Of a stretch of DNA of 54,522 nt, positions 35,150 to 45,934 are shown in pieces. The position numbers and the translations under genes are program-made. Below the pieces are notes generated by a model. The model had not been told where the DNA came from. It was given only the letters and a program-made list of their open reading frames with translations, and searched no databases. How positions within the stretch are numbered: position 1 is the first letter of the stretch; each line of letters opens with the position of its first letter. Origin of the DNA: an uncultured Collinsella sp. (GTDB lineage Bacteria > Actinomycetota > Coriobacteriia > Coriobacteriales > Coriobacteriaceae); the NCBI GenBank assembly GCA_900545165.1, contig UQYA01000003.1, forward strand, positions 1 through 54,522. The letters run 5' to 3'.

Positions 35150-36016
35150 ATGGATTGCCCGGTCACCGCTCGTCCCACCGTTATCGTTATCTCCGACTCG
35201 CTCGGTGATACCGCTTGTGAGGTGGTGCTTGCGGCGTCCGGGCAATTTGATGAAGGGGCTTTTCGTTTGTTGCGCCTGCCCAAGGTGACCTCGGTGGAGC
35301 AGGTGGAGTCGTTTGTGGGCCCGCGCGTCGATGCCGACCATCGCGATATTGCCGTGTTTCACACCATTGTCGATCCGGCGCTTCGCGCCCGCGTGCTCGA
35401 TTACCTGGGCATGCTGCATATCCGTTCGGTCGACCTGATCGGTCCGACGCTCGCCGTGCTATCGTCGCTCATCGGTGTGCCGCCCAAAGGCGTCGCGGGC
35501 GTGATTCACAGGACCGATGACCGCTATTTCCATCGTATCGAGGCCATGGAATATTTCGTTGAGCACGATGATGGACGCGGCTGCGACGACCTTTCGGGAG
35601 CCGATATCGTGCTGCTGGGCGTATCCCGCACGTCCAAGACGCCGCTGTCGATGTATTTGGCCTATCAGGGTTACAAGGTCGCCAATGTTCCTTTGGCCCA
35701 TGGCATGGAGCCGCCCAAGTCGATTTACGAGGTTGACCCGATGCGCCTGTTCGGCCTAATTTCGACCGTCGATGTGATTTCCGAAATTCGCGATAGCCGC
35801 TTGGGCGATGACTACGCTCGTGCCGTTGCCGGCTCCTATGCCGAGCCCGAGAGTGTGCACAGCGAGCTTGAGGAAGCTCGTGCCCTCATGAAGCGGCTAG
35901 GCTGCTTTGTGGTGCGTACCGACGGCAAGGCTATCGAGGAGAGCGCTGCCGAGATCATCAGCCACTTGGAGGAAATCCAAGAAGCCCGCGCCCGCCGCGC
36001 CGCCCGCCGCACCTAA
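35150..36016 (+). CDS. PPDK regulatory protein (bifunctional kinase/pyrophosphorylase, DUF299 family)
   Basis: Switches pyruvate phosphate dikinase off by ADP-dependent phosphorylation of a threonine near its catalytic histidine, and on by Pi-dependent dephosphorylation; homologues are called PpsR or YqfL. The 288-residue protein has the N-terminal VIVISDSLGDTACEV and the P-loop G157-V-S-R-T-S-K-T164 followed by PLSMYLAYQGYKVANVPL, the family hallmark. The next gene encodes its presumed target. Starts with ATG at 35150 after AAAAGGAG. Confidence 0.95.
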   Translation: MDCPVTARPTVIVISDSLGDTACEVVLAASGQFDEGAFRLLRLPKVTSVEQVESFVGPRVDADHRDIAVFHTIVDPALRARVLDYLGMLHIRSVDLIGPTLAVLSSLIGVPPKGVAGVIHRTDDRYFHRIEAMEYFVEHDDGRGCDDLSGADIVLLGVSRTSKTPLSMYLAYQGYKVANVPLAHGMEPPKSIYEVDPMRLFGLISTVDVISEIRDSRLGDDYARAVAGSYAEPESVHSELEEARALMKRLGCFVVRTDGKAIEESAAEIISHLEEIQEARARRAARRT

Positions 36017-36060
36017 TAGTAGTAGCATTTTGATAAAGCGATTTAGCAAAAATATCGCAC

Positions 36061-36091
36061 TTGACCTGCTTTTTTATTGCAGTGGTATCTT
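36061..36091 (+). promoter_or_regulatory. Probable promoter of ppdK
   Basis: TTGACC (36061-36066) and TATCTT (36086-36091) are 19 bases apart; a TG one base before the -10 gives an extended -10 element. The predicted start near 36098 leaves a leader of about 170 nucleotides. Confidence 0.45.
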
Positions 36092-36106
36092 CATAAGGTA
36101 ACCACC

Positions 36107-36144
36107 TTTACCTACCGTTTACCGCTTGTTTTATCACGTTTACC
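36107..36144 (+). repeat. Three TTTACC direct repeats downstream of the ppdK promoter
   Basis: TTTACC occurs at 36107-36112, 36118-36123 and 36139-36144, spaced 11 and 21 bases, that is one and two helical turns; the last two share GTTTACC. The arrangement suits a DNA-binding regulator, but none is known to me for this motif. Confidence 0.4.
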
Positions 36145-36177
36145 AAACCGCGCATCCTCTTCTCATGTCGGCATAAA

Positions 36178-36217
36178 ACCCGCCGTATAGTTCCCTCACG
36201 GTCCGCATCCGGCGGGT
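36178..36217 (+). other. Inverted repeat in the ppdK leader
   Basis: ACCCGCCG (36178-36185) pairs perfectly with CGGCGGGT (36210-36217) across a 24-base loop, and a second small stem GCGC-GAGA-GCGC follows close to the ribosome-binding site. No poly-T follows the first stem, so it is not a terminator. I recognise no riboswitch class. Confidence 0.4.
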
Positions 36218-36266
36218 CGATTCGTTACCACGGTCGTGCGCGAGAGCGCATGGAAGGGGAAGTATC

Positions 36267-39017
<2,751 letters not shown>

Positions 39018-39055
39018 CGTTTTGGGTTTAGACGCCTAGCGTAGCCCCCTTCATG

Positions 39056-39083
39056 CCGCCCGTCTCATTCGTGAGACGGGCGG
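39056..39083 (+). terminator. Hairpin terminator after ppdK
   Basis: CCGCCCGTCTCA (39056-39067) pairs perfectly over 12 bases with TGAGACGGGCGG (39072-39083) around a TTCG loop. The T tract (TTATT) is poor. Confidence 0.75.
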
Positions 39084-39130
39084 TTATTCATGTGCTGGTT
39101 TTGTCTTTTTGTCTGCGTAAAAAATTGTTC

Positions 39131-39158
39131 TTGCAGCAGAAACCCGCGCGTGTATACT
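39131..39158 (+). promoter_or_regulatory. Promoter of rplS
   Basis: TTGCAG (39131-39136) and TATACT (39153-39158) are 16 bases apart, with TG directly before the -10. The predicted start is near 39165. Confidence 0.65.
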
Positions 39159-39179
39159 CGAATACGTTTGTTCAACTAC

Positions 39180-39203
39180 GTGCCGGCCAAGGTGGTACGG
39201 CAC
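39180..39203 (+). promoter_or_regulatory. Hairpin in the rplS leader
   Basis: GTGCCG (39180-39185) pairs with CGGCAC (39198-39203); the loop contains a smaller GCC/GGT complement. It lies in the 5' untranslated region of rplS, 25 bases before the start. It may be a ribosomal-protein leader, but the match to any described L19 leader has not been tested. Confidence 0.4.
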
Positions 39204-39227
39204 CTCTAGAAGAGTAAGGAATTGCAC

Positions 39228-39569
39228 ATGGATTACATCCGCGCAATCGAGCGTCAGCAGATCCGCGAGGACATTCCTCAGGTTCGCGTCGCCGACAACG
39301 TCAAGGTTCACTACCGCATTAAGGAAGGCGACCGCGAGCGCATCCAGGTCTTCCAGGGCGACGTCATCCGCATGGCCGGCGCCGGTGCCCGCGAGACCTT
39401 CACCGTCCGCAAGATGTCCTTCGGTGTCGGTGTTGAGCGTACCTTCCCGCTTCACAGCCCCAAGATCGCCAAGCTCGAGGTCGTTCGTCATGGTCGCGTC
39501 CGTCGCGCCAAGCTGTACTACCTCCGCGACAAGGTGGGCAAGGCTGCTCGCATTCCCGAGAAGCGCTAA
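39228..39569 (+). CDS. rplS: 50S ribosomal protein L19
   Basis: The 113-residue protein contains the L19 core VHYRIKEGDRERIQVFQGDVI, ETFTVRKMSFGVGVERTFPL and the C-terminal VRRAKLYYLRDKVGKAARI. ATG at 39228 has AAGGA seven bases upstream; a TTG two codons earlier is in frame but too close to it. Its own promoter and terminator make it a separate unit. Confidence 0.97.
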   Translation: MDYIRAIERQQIREDIPQVRVADNVKVHYRIKEGDRERIQVFQGDVIRMAGAGARETFTVRKMSFGVGVERTFPLHSPKIAKLEVVRHGRVRRAKLYYLRDKVGKAARIPEKR

Positions 39570-39603
39570 GAAGATCGCAGCGTCTGTCCACTCGTTTGGA
39601 CGC

Positions 39604-39634
39604 AAGGGTCACCTTCGGGTGGCCCTTCTTTTTA
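39604..39634 (+). terminator. Terminator after rplS
   Basis: AAGGGTCACC (39604-39613) pairs with GGTGGCCCTT around a TTCG tetraloop, followed by CTTTTTAT. Confidence 0.9.
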
Positions 39635-39662
39635 TCTGATTTGCATGCAAGGAGGGCCTGGT

Positions 39663-40451
39663 ATGGCCAATATGACGAGCTCGGTTTCGGCATCGCAAGT
39701 TGCTGGCGAGCTGGCGAGCGCTACGTTTGAGGAGATTCCCGCCCTCATGGAGCATTATCGCGAGGATCCGCGCCAGCAGGTGATCAAGGCTTGCGAACGC
39801 GCCCTCAAACGCCATGCCAAAGAGCTTGCCGAGCGCGAGCGCGTCAATGACATGTACGAGCTTATGCATGAGCTTGGCGGCGATGGGGTGGTCGTTGGTG
39901 TCGACGAGGTAGGTCGCGGATCGGTGGCCGGTCCTTTGACAGTGTGCGCCGTCTGTCTTCCTATGGAGCCGCGCGTCTGGGGTATCAACGATTCCAAAAA
40001 GCTCACGCCCGCGCGCCGCGAGTTGCTCTCAGTGAAGATTGCCGAGGTGGCGACGGCGATCGGTTTTTGCCATATCGCGCCTAAGGATATCGATGAGATG
40101 GGTATGGCCCGCGCTATCCGTACCGCCGTCGCGGGCGCCGTGGCCGATACGGGGCTCGAGCCCGATTGCGTGCTTATGGACGGCAACCCGTTGGGTGCCG
40201 TTCCTAACGAGCGCGACGTGGTGAAGGGCGATGCCAAGATCGCCTGTATCGCTGCGGCTTCCATCATGGCCAAGGTCACGCGTGACGAGATGATGGTCGA
40301 GTACGATGCCGAGTATCCCGAGTACCATCTGGCGGAGTCGAAGGGCTACGCAAGCCCCGAGCACATCGAGGCCATTCGCAAACATGGACTTTGTCCGCTG
40401 CACCGCGTGAGCTTTTGCGGAAACTTTCTGCAGACTGAGCGCCTTTTCTAG
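39663..40451 (+). CDS. rnhB: Ribonuclease HII
   Basis: Cleaves RNA in RNA-DNA hybrids and misincorporated ribonucleotides. The 262-residue protein has about 75 helical, charged residues before the catalytic VGVDEVGRGSVAGP (Asp81, Glu82), as in longer Gram-positive RNase HII. NDSKKL, the DG pair in CVLMDGNPLG and GDAKIACIAAASIMAKVTRD complete the active site. The ATG at 39663 has AAGGAGGG upstream. It begins rnhB-yraN-comM-dprA, but a terminator lies between rnhB and yraN. Confidence 0.95.
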   Translation: MANMTSSVSASQVAGELASATFEEIPALMEHYREDPRQQVIKACERALKRHAKELAERERVNDMYELMHELGGDGVVVGVDEVGRGSVAGPLTVCAVCLPMEPRVWGINDSKKLTPARRELLSVKIAEVATAIGFCHIAPKDIDEMGMARAIRTAVAGAVADTGLEPDCVLMDGNPLGAVPNERDVVKGDAKIACIAAASIMAKVTRDEMMVEYDAEYPEYHLAESKGYASPEHIEAIRKHGLCPLHRVSFCGNFLQTERLF

Positions 40452-40500
40452 GTCAATTGTGGAGGCAGGGACTTCTGGAGTTTTATAAACCAGCTGGTAG

Positions 40501-40542
40501 CGGGCCGTATGCAACACCATTGCTGCGTACGGCCCGTTTTTT
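40501..40542 (+). terminator. Terminator between rnhB and yraN
   Basis: CGGGCCGTA (40501-40509) pairs with TACGGCCCG (40528-40536), extended by partial pairing in the arm, and is followed by six T. Confidence 0.88.
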
Positions 40543-40640
40543 GTCGGCATTTGGTCAGCTTTTGGTTTGCTTCCGGTACTTACCCGCATGAAAGGTGCCC
40601 TCATCATCGGGGCAATGCAGCGTGCGGGAAAGGAGACCCC

Positions 40641-41126
40641 ATGAGTGCCGCAAGCAAAAAGAGCAAGACGCAGCAGCTCAAGGAGCGTTGGGAAAACGGC
40701 GAGCTCGACTGCGGGGCGATGACGCCCGAGTTTATCAAGGGACTCAGTCCCCACGAGCTGGGTATGCTGGGCGAGCTGATCACCATCGACTACTTTAACG
40801 AGCGCGGCTACACCTTGCTGGAGCAGGGTTATCGTTGCACCGAGGGCGAGGCTGATCTGGTGCTGCTCGATGAGCTCGACGATGTCGTGGTGATGGCCGA
40901 GGTCAAGACCAGGCGCGTCGCACTGGATTGCAGCACGCGGGTCTTTCCCGAGGAGGCCGTGGACGCCCAAAAGCAACGCCGCTACCGCCGCATCGCAAGT
41001 TGCTATCTTATGGAGCATTATCCGCTCAAGGCGATTCGCTTCGATGCCGTGGGTGTCACCATCCGCGGCGGGCATATCGCCGAGATCGAGCACCAGTACA
41101 ACGCGTTCGATTGGCAGGTGTCGTGA
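40641..41126 (+). CDS. yraN: YraN-family (UPF0102) endonuclease-like protein
   Basis: The 161-residue protein carries a restriction-endonuclease-like core: LGELITIDYFNERGYTLLEQGYRC, the acidic GEADLVLLD and MAEVKTRR, the E-x-K motif. About 35 leading residues are charged. The family sits beside rnhB and comM in most bacteria, but its job is not established. The ATG at 40641 has AAAGGAG upstream. The TGA overlaps the comM ATG by one base. Confidence 0.9.
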   Translation: MSAASKKSKTQQLKERWENGELDCGAMTPEFIKGLSPHELGMLGELITIDYFNERGYTLLEQGYRCTEGEADLVLLDELDDVVVMAEVKTRRVALDCSTRVFPEEAVDAQKQRRYRRIASCYLMEHYPLKAIRFDAVGVTIRGGHIAEIEHQYNAFDWQVS

Positions 41127-42649
41127 TGGCGTTCGAGACGTTTGCCGTTCACGCGGCCTGCATCCGCGGCGTCGAGGCGATTCCCGTCACGGTCGAGGTC
41201 TCGCTTGCCGGTGGCGTTCCGGGCATTCAGATGCTCGGCATACCGAGTATGGAGGTGATGGAGTCACGTGGTCGTATTCGCTGTGCGATGCGCTCGGCCG
41301 GCTTTGAGATCCCGCGCTCGGGCATTACGGTCAATCTGGCGCCCGGCGATATTCGCAAGACCGGTAGCGGCTTTGATCTGCCCATCGCCATCGCGGTCCT
41401 AGCGGCCGATGGTCAGATTCCCCGCGACAACCTCGATCGTTGTCTTATCGCCGGCGAGCTCGGCTTGGACGGCACGGTGCTTCCTGTCAAAGGCGAGGTG
41501 GCGTTTCAGCTATTGGCTCGCGACATGGGGCTGTCTTTTATCGCCGGCAGGTCCGACCAGCATGTGCCACTCGCGGGCGTGGATTGCGGCTTTATCGACC
41601 ATCTGTCTCAGCTTGCTCACGGCATGGGCGATGCCGCACGGCACTACTTGGATTCCGAGGGTGTCGAGGCGACCTTTGAGCCCGAGCTCGACTATGCAGA
41701 CGTGCTGGGGCAGGAAGTCGCTAAACGCGGCATGGCGCTTGCGGCGGCAGGAGAACTCGGCTTGCTCATGATCGGGTCTCCGGGATCGGGCAAGACGATG
41801 CTCGCACGCCGTATGACCGGCATCCTGCCCGAGCTTTCCGTTGAGGATCAGCAGGAGGCGCTGTGCATCCATTCGGTTTTGGGTGAGAACATTGATGGCT
41901 TATTGGCAGGTCATCGGCCGTTTCGAAGCCCCCATCACAGTATTTCAACGGCTGGCCTCATTGGCGGCGGGCGCCCGGTGCACCCGGGTGAGATCAGCCT
42001 TGCTCATGGCGGCGTGCTCTTTTTGGACGAGCTTGCCGAGTTTCCCACGGGTGTGCTGCAGACGCTCAGACAGCCTATCGAGCGCGGCTATGTGAGGATC
42101 GTACGCGTCGACGGGGCCTTTACCTTCCCGTCGCGTTTTCAGCTGCTGGCTGCGAGCAATCCCTGCCCCTGCGGCTTTTTGGGCGATCGCGAGGTGCCGT
42201 GTCGCTGCTCGGCGGCGATGATCGAGCGCTATCGGTCTAAACTGCGCGGTCCTTTGGCCGACCGTATCGACATGATGATCGATGTGACCCGTCCCGACCC
42301 CCAAGTGATTATCGAGGGTGCGGAGGGTATGTCGTCGGCCGAGTTACGTGACTACGTTGTGCGCGGTCGCGCCTTTCGCGCCTGGCGCGAATCCCGTATG
42401 GACGATGCGGATGCCGAGGCCGAGGACGATGAGTCACGGTCCATTGACGGCGTCGTTTCGACCTTTGAGCTCGATGATGCTGCCGAGAAATGCGTACTCG
42501 GCCTATCCAAACGCACGCATCTCACAGGGCGTGGCATCGTGCGCCTGGTTCGCATTGCGCGCACGATCGCCGATGTCGCCGAGAGCGAGCAAGTTACGCA
42601 GGACCACGTGCTCGAGGCGGCGATGTACCAGGGAAGGAGGGACCAATGA
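41126..42649 (+). CDS. comM: YifB-family Mg-chelatase-like AAA+ ATPase (ComM)
   Basis: Branch-migration helicase homologue that helps integrate transforming DNA in competent species. The 507-residue protein has an N-terminal Lon-protease-like domain without protease motif (about 1-180), Walker A in GSPGSGKTMLARRM and Walker B in GGVLFLDELAEF. The ASNPCPCGFLGD cysteine stretch is typical of the family, with the arginine-finger region LADRIDMMIDV after it. ATG at 41126 overlaps the yraN stop. Its end overlaps the dprA start by four bases (ATGA). Confidence 0.95.
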   Translation: MAFETFAVHAACIRGVEAIPVTVEVSLAGGVPGIQMLGIPSMEVMESRGRIRCAMRSAGFEIPRSGITVNLAPGDIRKTGSGFDLPIAIAVLAADGQIPRDNLDRCLIAGELGLDGTVLPVKGEVAFQLLARDMGLSFIAGRSDQHVPLAGVDCGFIDHLSQLAHGMGDAARHYLDSEGVEATFEPELDYADVLGQEVAKRGMALAAAGELGLLMIGSPGSGKTMLARRMTGILPELSVEDQQEALCIHSVLGENIDGLLAGHRPFRSPHHSISTAGLIGGGRPVHPGEISLAHGGVLFLDELAEFPTGVLQTLRQPIERGYVRIVRVDGAFTFPSRFQLLAASNPCPCGFLGDREVPCRCSAAMIERYRSKLRGPLADRIDMMIDVTRPDPQVIIEGAEGMSSAELRDYVVRGRAFRAWRESRMDDADAEAEDDESRSIDGVVSTFELDDAAEKCVLGLSKRTHLTGRGIVRLVRIARTIADVAESEQVTQDHVLEAAMYQGRRDQ

Positions 42650-43581
42650 TGGCCGAGGGGACCTTTGAGCTGCATCCAGGTGATGCGTTGTATCCCGAGA
42701 CCGTTTTGGAGCTTTCTGATGTACCCCAGACGCTTTATGTGCGCGGCAACCCCGAGGTGCTTTCGACGCCCGCGCTCTCCGTCATCGGCGCGCGCAAGGC
42801 CTCGCCGTATGGTCTTGCCGTGGCAGAGCTTGCGGCGAAGGTGGCGGTCGAGGCGGAAGTGACGGTAGTTTCGGGCGGCGCGGTCGGTTGTGACCAGGCC
42901 TCGGGTTGGGCTGCGGTCAACGCCGGCGGCAAACACGTTGTGGTGCTGGGGACGGGCGCCGACGTGGTCTACCCGCGTTCGAGCGCGGGGCTTATTACTC
43001 GCACGCTTGATACGGGTGGCGCGGTCGTGTCGATCTCTCCGTGGGGCATGGGTCCGCGCAAGTTCGCCTTTCCGCGCCGCAATCGCGTGATCGCGGCCCT
43101 GTCGCAAGCCCTCTTTGTATCCGAGGCGGGTATGCCTTCTGGGACGTTTTCTACAGCCGAGGCTGCTATGGATTTGGGGCGCGAACTTCTTGCCGTGCCG
43201 GGGTCGATCCTATCGCCCGAGTCGCGTGGCACGAATTACCTCATTGCGAACGGTGCCTGCTGCATTGTCGACGAGGAGTCCATCGAGATGGCTATCTCTC
43301 GCATATACGGCACCCTGCGCTACTCGCGCCCCGATGCTCCCGGCATTGCCGAGCTGAATCCAACACAGCAGACCGTGATGCATGCGCTCATCGCCTCTCC
43401 GCTCAAGGTCGACGACATCGCGGCGCTCGTCTCACTCGATGCTGTCGGCGTACTCAAACTCTTGGGTTCGCTTGAACTCGAGGGCCTTATCGAGCGCATG
43501 ATGGATGGAAGGTATGCGCCCTCCAAGTTTGCCCTTCACGCCCAGACGCCCTTCGGTCACAATAGAAAACGTGTCAATTAG
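42646..43581 (+). CDS. dprA: DNA-processing protein DprA
   Basis: Loads RecA on incoming single-stranded DNA in transformation; widely conserved also in species not known to be competent. The 311-residue protein has the Rossmann-like DprA core (SVIGARKASPYG, VVSGGAVGCDQASG, GTGADVVYPRSSAGL, FPRRNRVIAALSQALFVSEAG, GTFSTAEAAMDLGRE). A C-terminal winged helix follows at about 240-300. GGAAGGAGG precedes the ATGATG pair; 42646 is taken. The topoisomerase gene often found next is absent. Confidence 0.95.
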   Translation: MMAEGTFELHPGDALYPETVLELSDVPQTLYVRGNPEVLSTPALSVIGARKASPYGLAVAELAAKVAVEAEVTVVSGGAVGCDQASGWAAVNAGGKHVVVLGTGADVVYPRSSAGLITRTLDTGGAVVSISPWGMGPRKFAFPRRNRVIAALSQALFVSEAGMPSGTFSTAEAAMDLGRELLAVPGSILSPESRGTNYLIANGACCIVDEESIEMAISRIYGTLRYSRPDAPGIAELNPTQQTVMHALIASPLKVDDIAALVSLDAVGVLKLLGSLELEGLIERMMDGRYAPSKFALHAQTPFGHNRKRVN

Positions 43582-43595
43582 AAAGGTGTTTGCAG

Positions 43596-44933
43596 ATGCA
43601 GTTCGATCAGGTGACGGTTATCGGTGGCGGTCTGGCGGGTTCGGAATGCGCGATCCAGCTGGCAGACCGCGGGTTTGCCGTAAAGCTGTGCGAGATGCGC
43701 CCCCAGGTGAGCTCCCCGGCTCACCATACCGATCACCTGGCAGAGCTCGTCTGCTCCAATTCGTTTAAGTCGACCCGTCCAGATTCCGCTGCTGGCCTAC
43801 TAAAAGCCGAGCTCGAGCGCATGGGTTCGGTGCTGCTCGATTGCGCCCATCGCGCGGCTGTTCCCGCCGGTGGCGCCCTGGCGGTCGACCGCGTCAAGTT
43901 TTCCGAGCTTGTCGAGGCCGAGGTTGCCGCCCGTCCCAATATCGAGATCATTCACGGCGAGGTCACGCAGATTCCCGAGGGTCACGTGGTCATTGCCGCC
44001 GGCCCCTTGTGCTCGCCGGCGCTGAGCGAAGAGGTCATGAAGCTCGTCGGTGGCGACGCCCTTGCGTTCTTCGATGCCGCGGCGCCGATCGTCGATGCCT
44101 CCACGCTCGATATGGACGTGCTGTTCTCGCAGTCGCGCTACGAGGAGCAGGGGAGCGGCGACTATCTCAACGCTCCGCTCAATAAGGAGGAGTACGAGGC
44201 CTTTATCGAGGCGCTTACCACGGCCGACCGCGTGGTGCTCAAGGATTTTGAGGGCGGCGATCTGTTCCAGGCCTGCCAGCCTGCCGAGGAGGTTGCGCGC
44301 ACCGGCAAGGACGCCATTCGCTTTGGCGCCATGAAGCCCGTCGGCCTCACCGACCCGCGTACCGGACGTCGTCCCTGGGCGGCGATTCAGCTGCGTGCCG
44401 AGAACAAGGAGAAGACCGCCTATAACCTGGTGGGCTTCCAGACCAACCTGACCTTTGGCGAGCAGAAGCGCGTCTTCCATATGGTGCCGGGCCTGGAGAA
44501 CGCTGAGTTCTTCCGCTACGGTGTCATGCACCGCAATACCTTTGTCGACGCCCCGCACGTGCTCGATGGCACCTTTGCCGTGCCCGGTACCGGCGTGCGC
44601 CTGGCCGGTCAGATCACCGGCACCGAGGGGTACATGGAAGCCGTGGCGACAGGTCTGCTCGCGGCGCTCAACACCTATGCCGAGGCTATCGGTGCCGCGG
44701 GCGTCGAGTTGCCCCGCGTGGGCGCCCTGGGTGCGCTCGTGGGCTATGCGACCGATCCTGCCACCGTGGGCTATCAGCCCATGCATGTCAACTTTGGCCT
44801 GGTGCCGCCACTCGAGGATGGTAAGCGCCGCAGCAAGCGCGACCGCTACCAGGCCTATGCGGACCGTGCGCTCGAGGCCCTTGACGCCTATCTGGCTACT
44901 CGCCCCGATCTGTTTGGAGGCGACCGGTCATAG
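43596..44933 (+). CDS. trmFO: Methylenetetrahydrofolate-tRNA-(uracil-54-C5)-methyltransferase
   Basis: Makes ribothymidine 54 in tRNA using methylenetetrahydrofolate and FAD. The 445-residue protein opens with the FAD-binding VIGGGLAGSECAIQLADRG. It contains HHTDHLAELVCSNSFKS with the catalytic cysteine, and the C-terminal GQITGTEGYMEAVATGLLAA. ATG at 43596 follows AAAGGTG. The C-terminal GGDRS ends on TAG at 44931. If base 44929 were G instead of C, it would end one codon earlier on TGA and overlap a GTG start of xerC. Confidence 0.95.
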   Translation: MQFDQVTVIGGGLAGSECAIQLADRGFAVKLCEMRPQVSSPAHHTDHLAELVCSNSFKSTRPDSAAGLLKAELERMGSVLLDCAHRAAVPAGGALAVDRVKFSELVEAEVAARPNIEIIHGEVTQIPEGHVVIAAGPLCSPALSEEVMKLVGGDALAFFDAAAPIVDASTLDMDVLFSQSRYEEQGSGDYLNAPLNKEEYEAFIEALTTADRVVLKDFEGGDLFQACQPAEEVARTGKDAIRFGAMKPVGLTDPRTGRRPWAAIQLRAENKEKTAYNLVGFQTNLTFGEQKRVFHMVPGLENAEFFRYGVMHRNTFVDAPHVLDGTFAVPGTGVRLAGQITGTEGYMEAVATGLLAALNTYAEAIGAAGVELPRVGALGALVGYATDPATVGYQPMHVNFGLVPPLEDGKRRSKRDRYQAYADRALEALDAYLATRPDLFGGDRS

Positions 44934-45850
44934 CCTTTGACCTGTACGACACCGTTGACTCGTTTATCGCCTATATCGCACGCGTCGAGGGACTTTCTCC
45001 CAACACGGTGACGGCCTATGGCTCGAGGCTGGAGCGCTTTGCTGCCTGGTGCGAACGCGAGGGCATCGACGCTCGCGCCGCCGACGTACGGACCGTTCGT
45101 TCCTATTTGGCCGAGCTGTCGCGTGGCCAGGTGGCGGCTCGGACCCTTGCGGCACACCTGTCTGCCATTCGCTCACTCTATCGGTGGATGGCTGTCGAGG
45201 GGATTGTCGAGGGCGATGCGGTCTCGGCGATCGCATCGCCCAAGCTGCCGCGCGACCTGCCGGGCGTCCTTACGACTCAACAGGTGGAGGCACTCCTCAA
45301 AGCCCCCGATACCTCAACACCCGCGGGACTGCGCGATGCGGCGATGCTCGAGTTGCTCTATGCCTCGGGTGCCCGCATCTCAGAGCTTGCGGCGCTCAAT
45401 GTGGAATCCATCTCATGGTCCGAGCGCACGCTGCGCCTGTGGGGCAAGGGGAGCAAAGAACGTATCGTCCCTCTGTATCGTCGTGCGCTCGAGGCGACGC
45501 GTCTCTATATTGAGGAGGGGAGGCCGGAGTTGCTCGCTCAGGCAAAGCGCCGTGACCCCGCTACCGGGCCGCATCCGCTGCTTATATCGGCGCGCGGCAA
45601 TCGCATGAGTGCCGCCATGCTCAGGCGGCGGTTCCATATGCTGGCGACGCTCGCCGGCATTCCGGCCGACATTGCCCCGCATGCGATGCGCCATACCTTT
45701 GCGACCGACTTGCTCGAGGGCGGTGCGGACCTGCGCTCGGTTCAAGAGCTGCTGGGTCATGCGAGCCTGTCCACGACGCAGATTTACACGCACCTCACGC
45801 CCGATCGGCTCAAACGTGCCGTGGCTCAAGCCCATCCCCGCGGCGAATAG
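44927..45850 (+). CDS. xerC: Tyrosine recombinase XerC, start codon apparently lost
   Basis: Site-specific recombinase that resolves chromosome dimers. The active-site residues are present: Arg in GARISELAAL, Lys in GKGSKER, HAMRHTFAT, LLGHASLSTTQIYTH with the nucleophilic Tyr. Coding continues upstream of the first usable codon (GTG 45008, 280 residues) through DLYDTVDSFIAYIARVEGLS, the standard start of the SAM-like DNA-binding domain. No ATG, GTG or TTG lies there. GGAGG (44916-44920) stands six bases before GTC at 44927; GTG there would give 307 residues, the normal length. Without it the protein may start at ATA 44930 or lack its first 27 residues. The gene follows trmFO directly. Confidence 0.85.
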   Translation, partial: VIAFDLYDTVDSFIAYIARVEGLSPNTVTAYGSRLERFAAWCEREGIDARAADVRTVRSYLAELSRGQVAARTLAAHLSAIRSLYRWMAVEGIVEGDAVSAIASPKLPRDLPGVLTTQQVEALLKAPDTSTPAGLRDAAMLELLYASGARISELAALNVESISWSERTLRLWGKGSKERIVPLYRRALEATRLYIEEGRPELLAQAKRRDPATGPHPLLISARGNRMSAAMLRRRFHMLATLAGIPADIAPHAMRHTFATDLLEGGADLRSVQELLGHASLSTTQIYTHLTPDRLKRAVAQAHPRGE

Positions 45851-45899
45851 TGGCTGGGACGTCCCGCGCCGCACTCAGGTGTGTGGTTTTGATTGCGGG

Positions 45900-45928
45900 T
45901 TGGCAGGAAGATGCATTCCTGCTATCAT
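45900..45928 (+). promoter_or_regulatory. Promoter of rpsB-tsf
   Basis: TTGGCA (45900-45905) and TATCAT (45923-45928) are separated by 17 bases. The predicted start near 45935 gives a leader of about 135 nucleotides. Confidence 0.7.
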
Positions 45929-45934
45929 TCATCG

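Noticed and set aside
32113..35283. Antisense open frame of 1056 codons across glyQ and glyS
   Set aside because: It lies exactly in the complementary register of both genes, where a stop would need TTA, CTA or TCA in the sense strand. Those codons are almost unused here. It has no ribosome site, no recognisable domain and low-complexity content.
44880..44940. Programmed frameshift producing a TrmFO-XerC fusion
   Set aside because: The xerC frame is -1 relative to trmFO and open before its stop, but I find no slippery heptamer or following stem. A lost GTG start explains the arrangement more simply.
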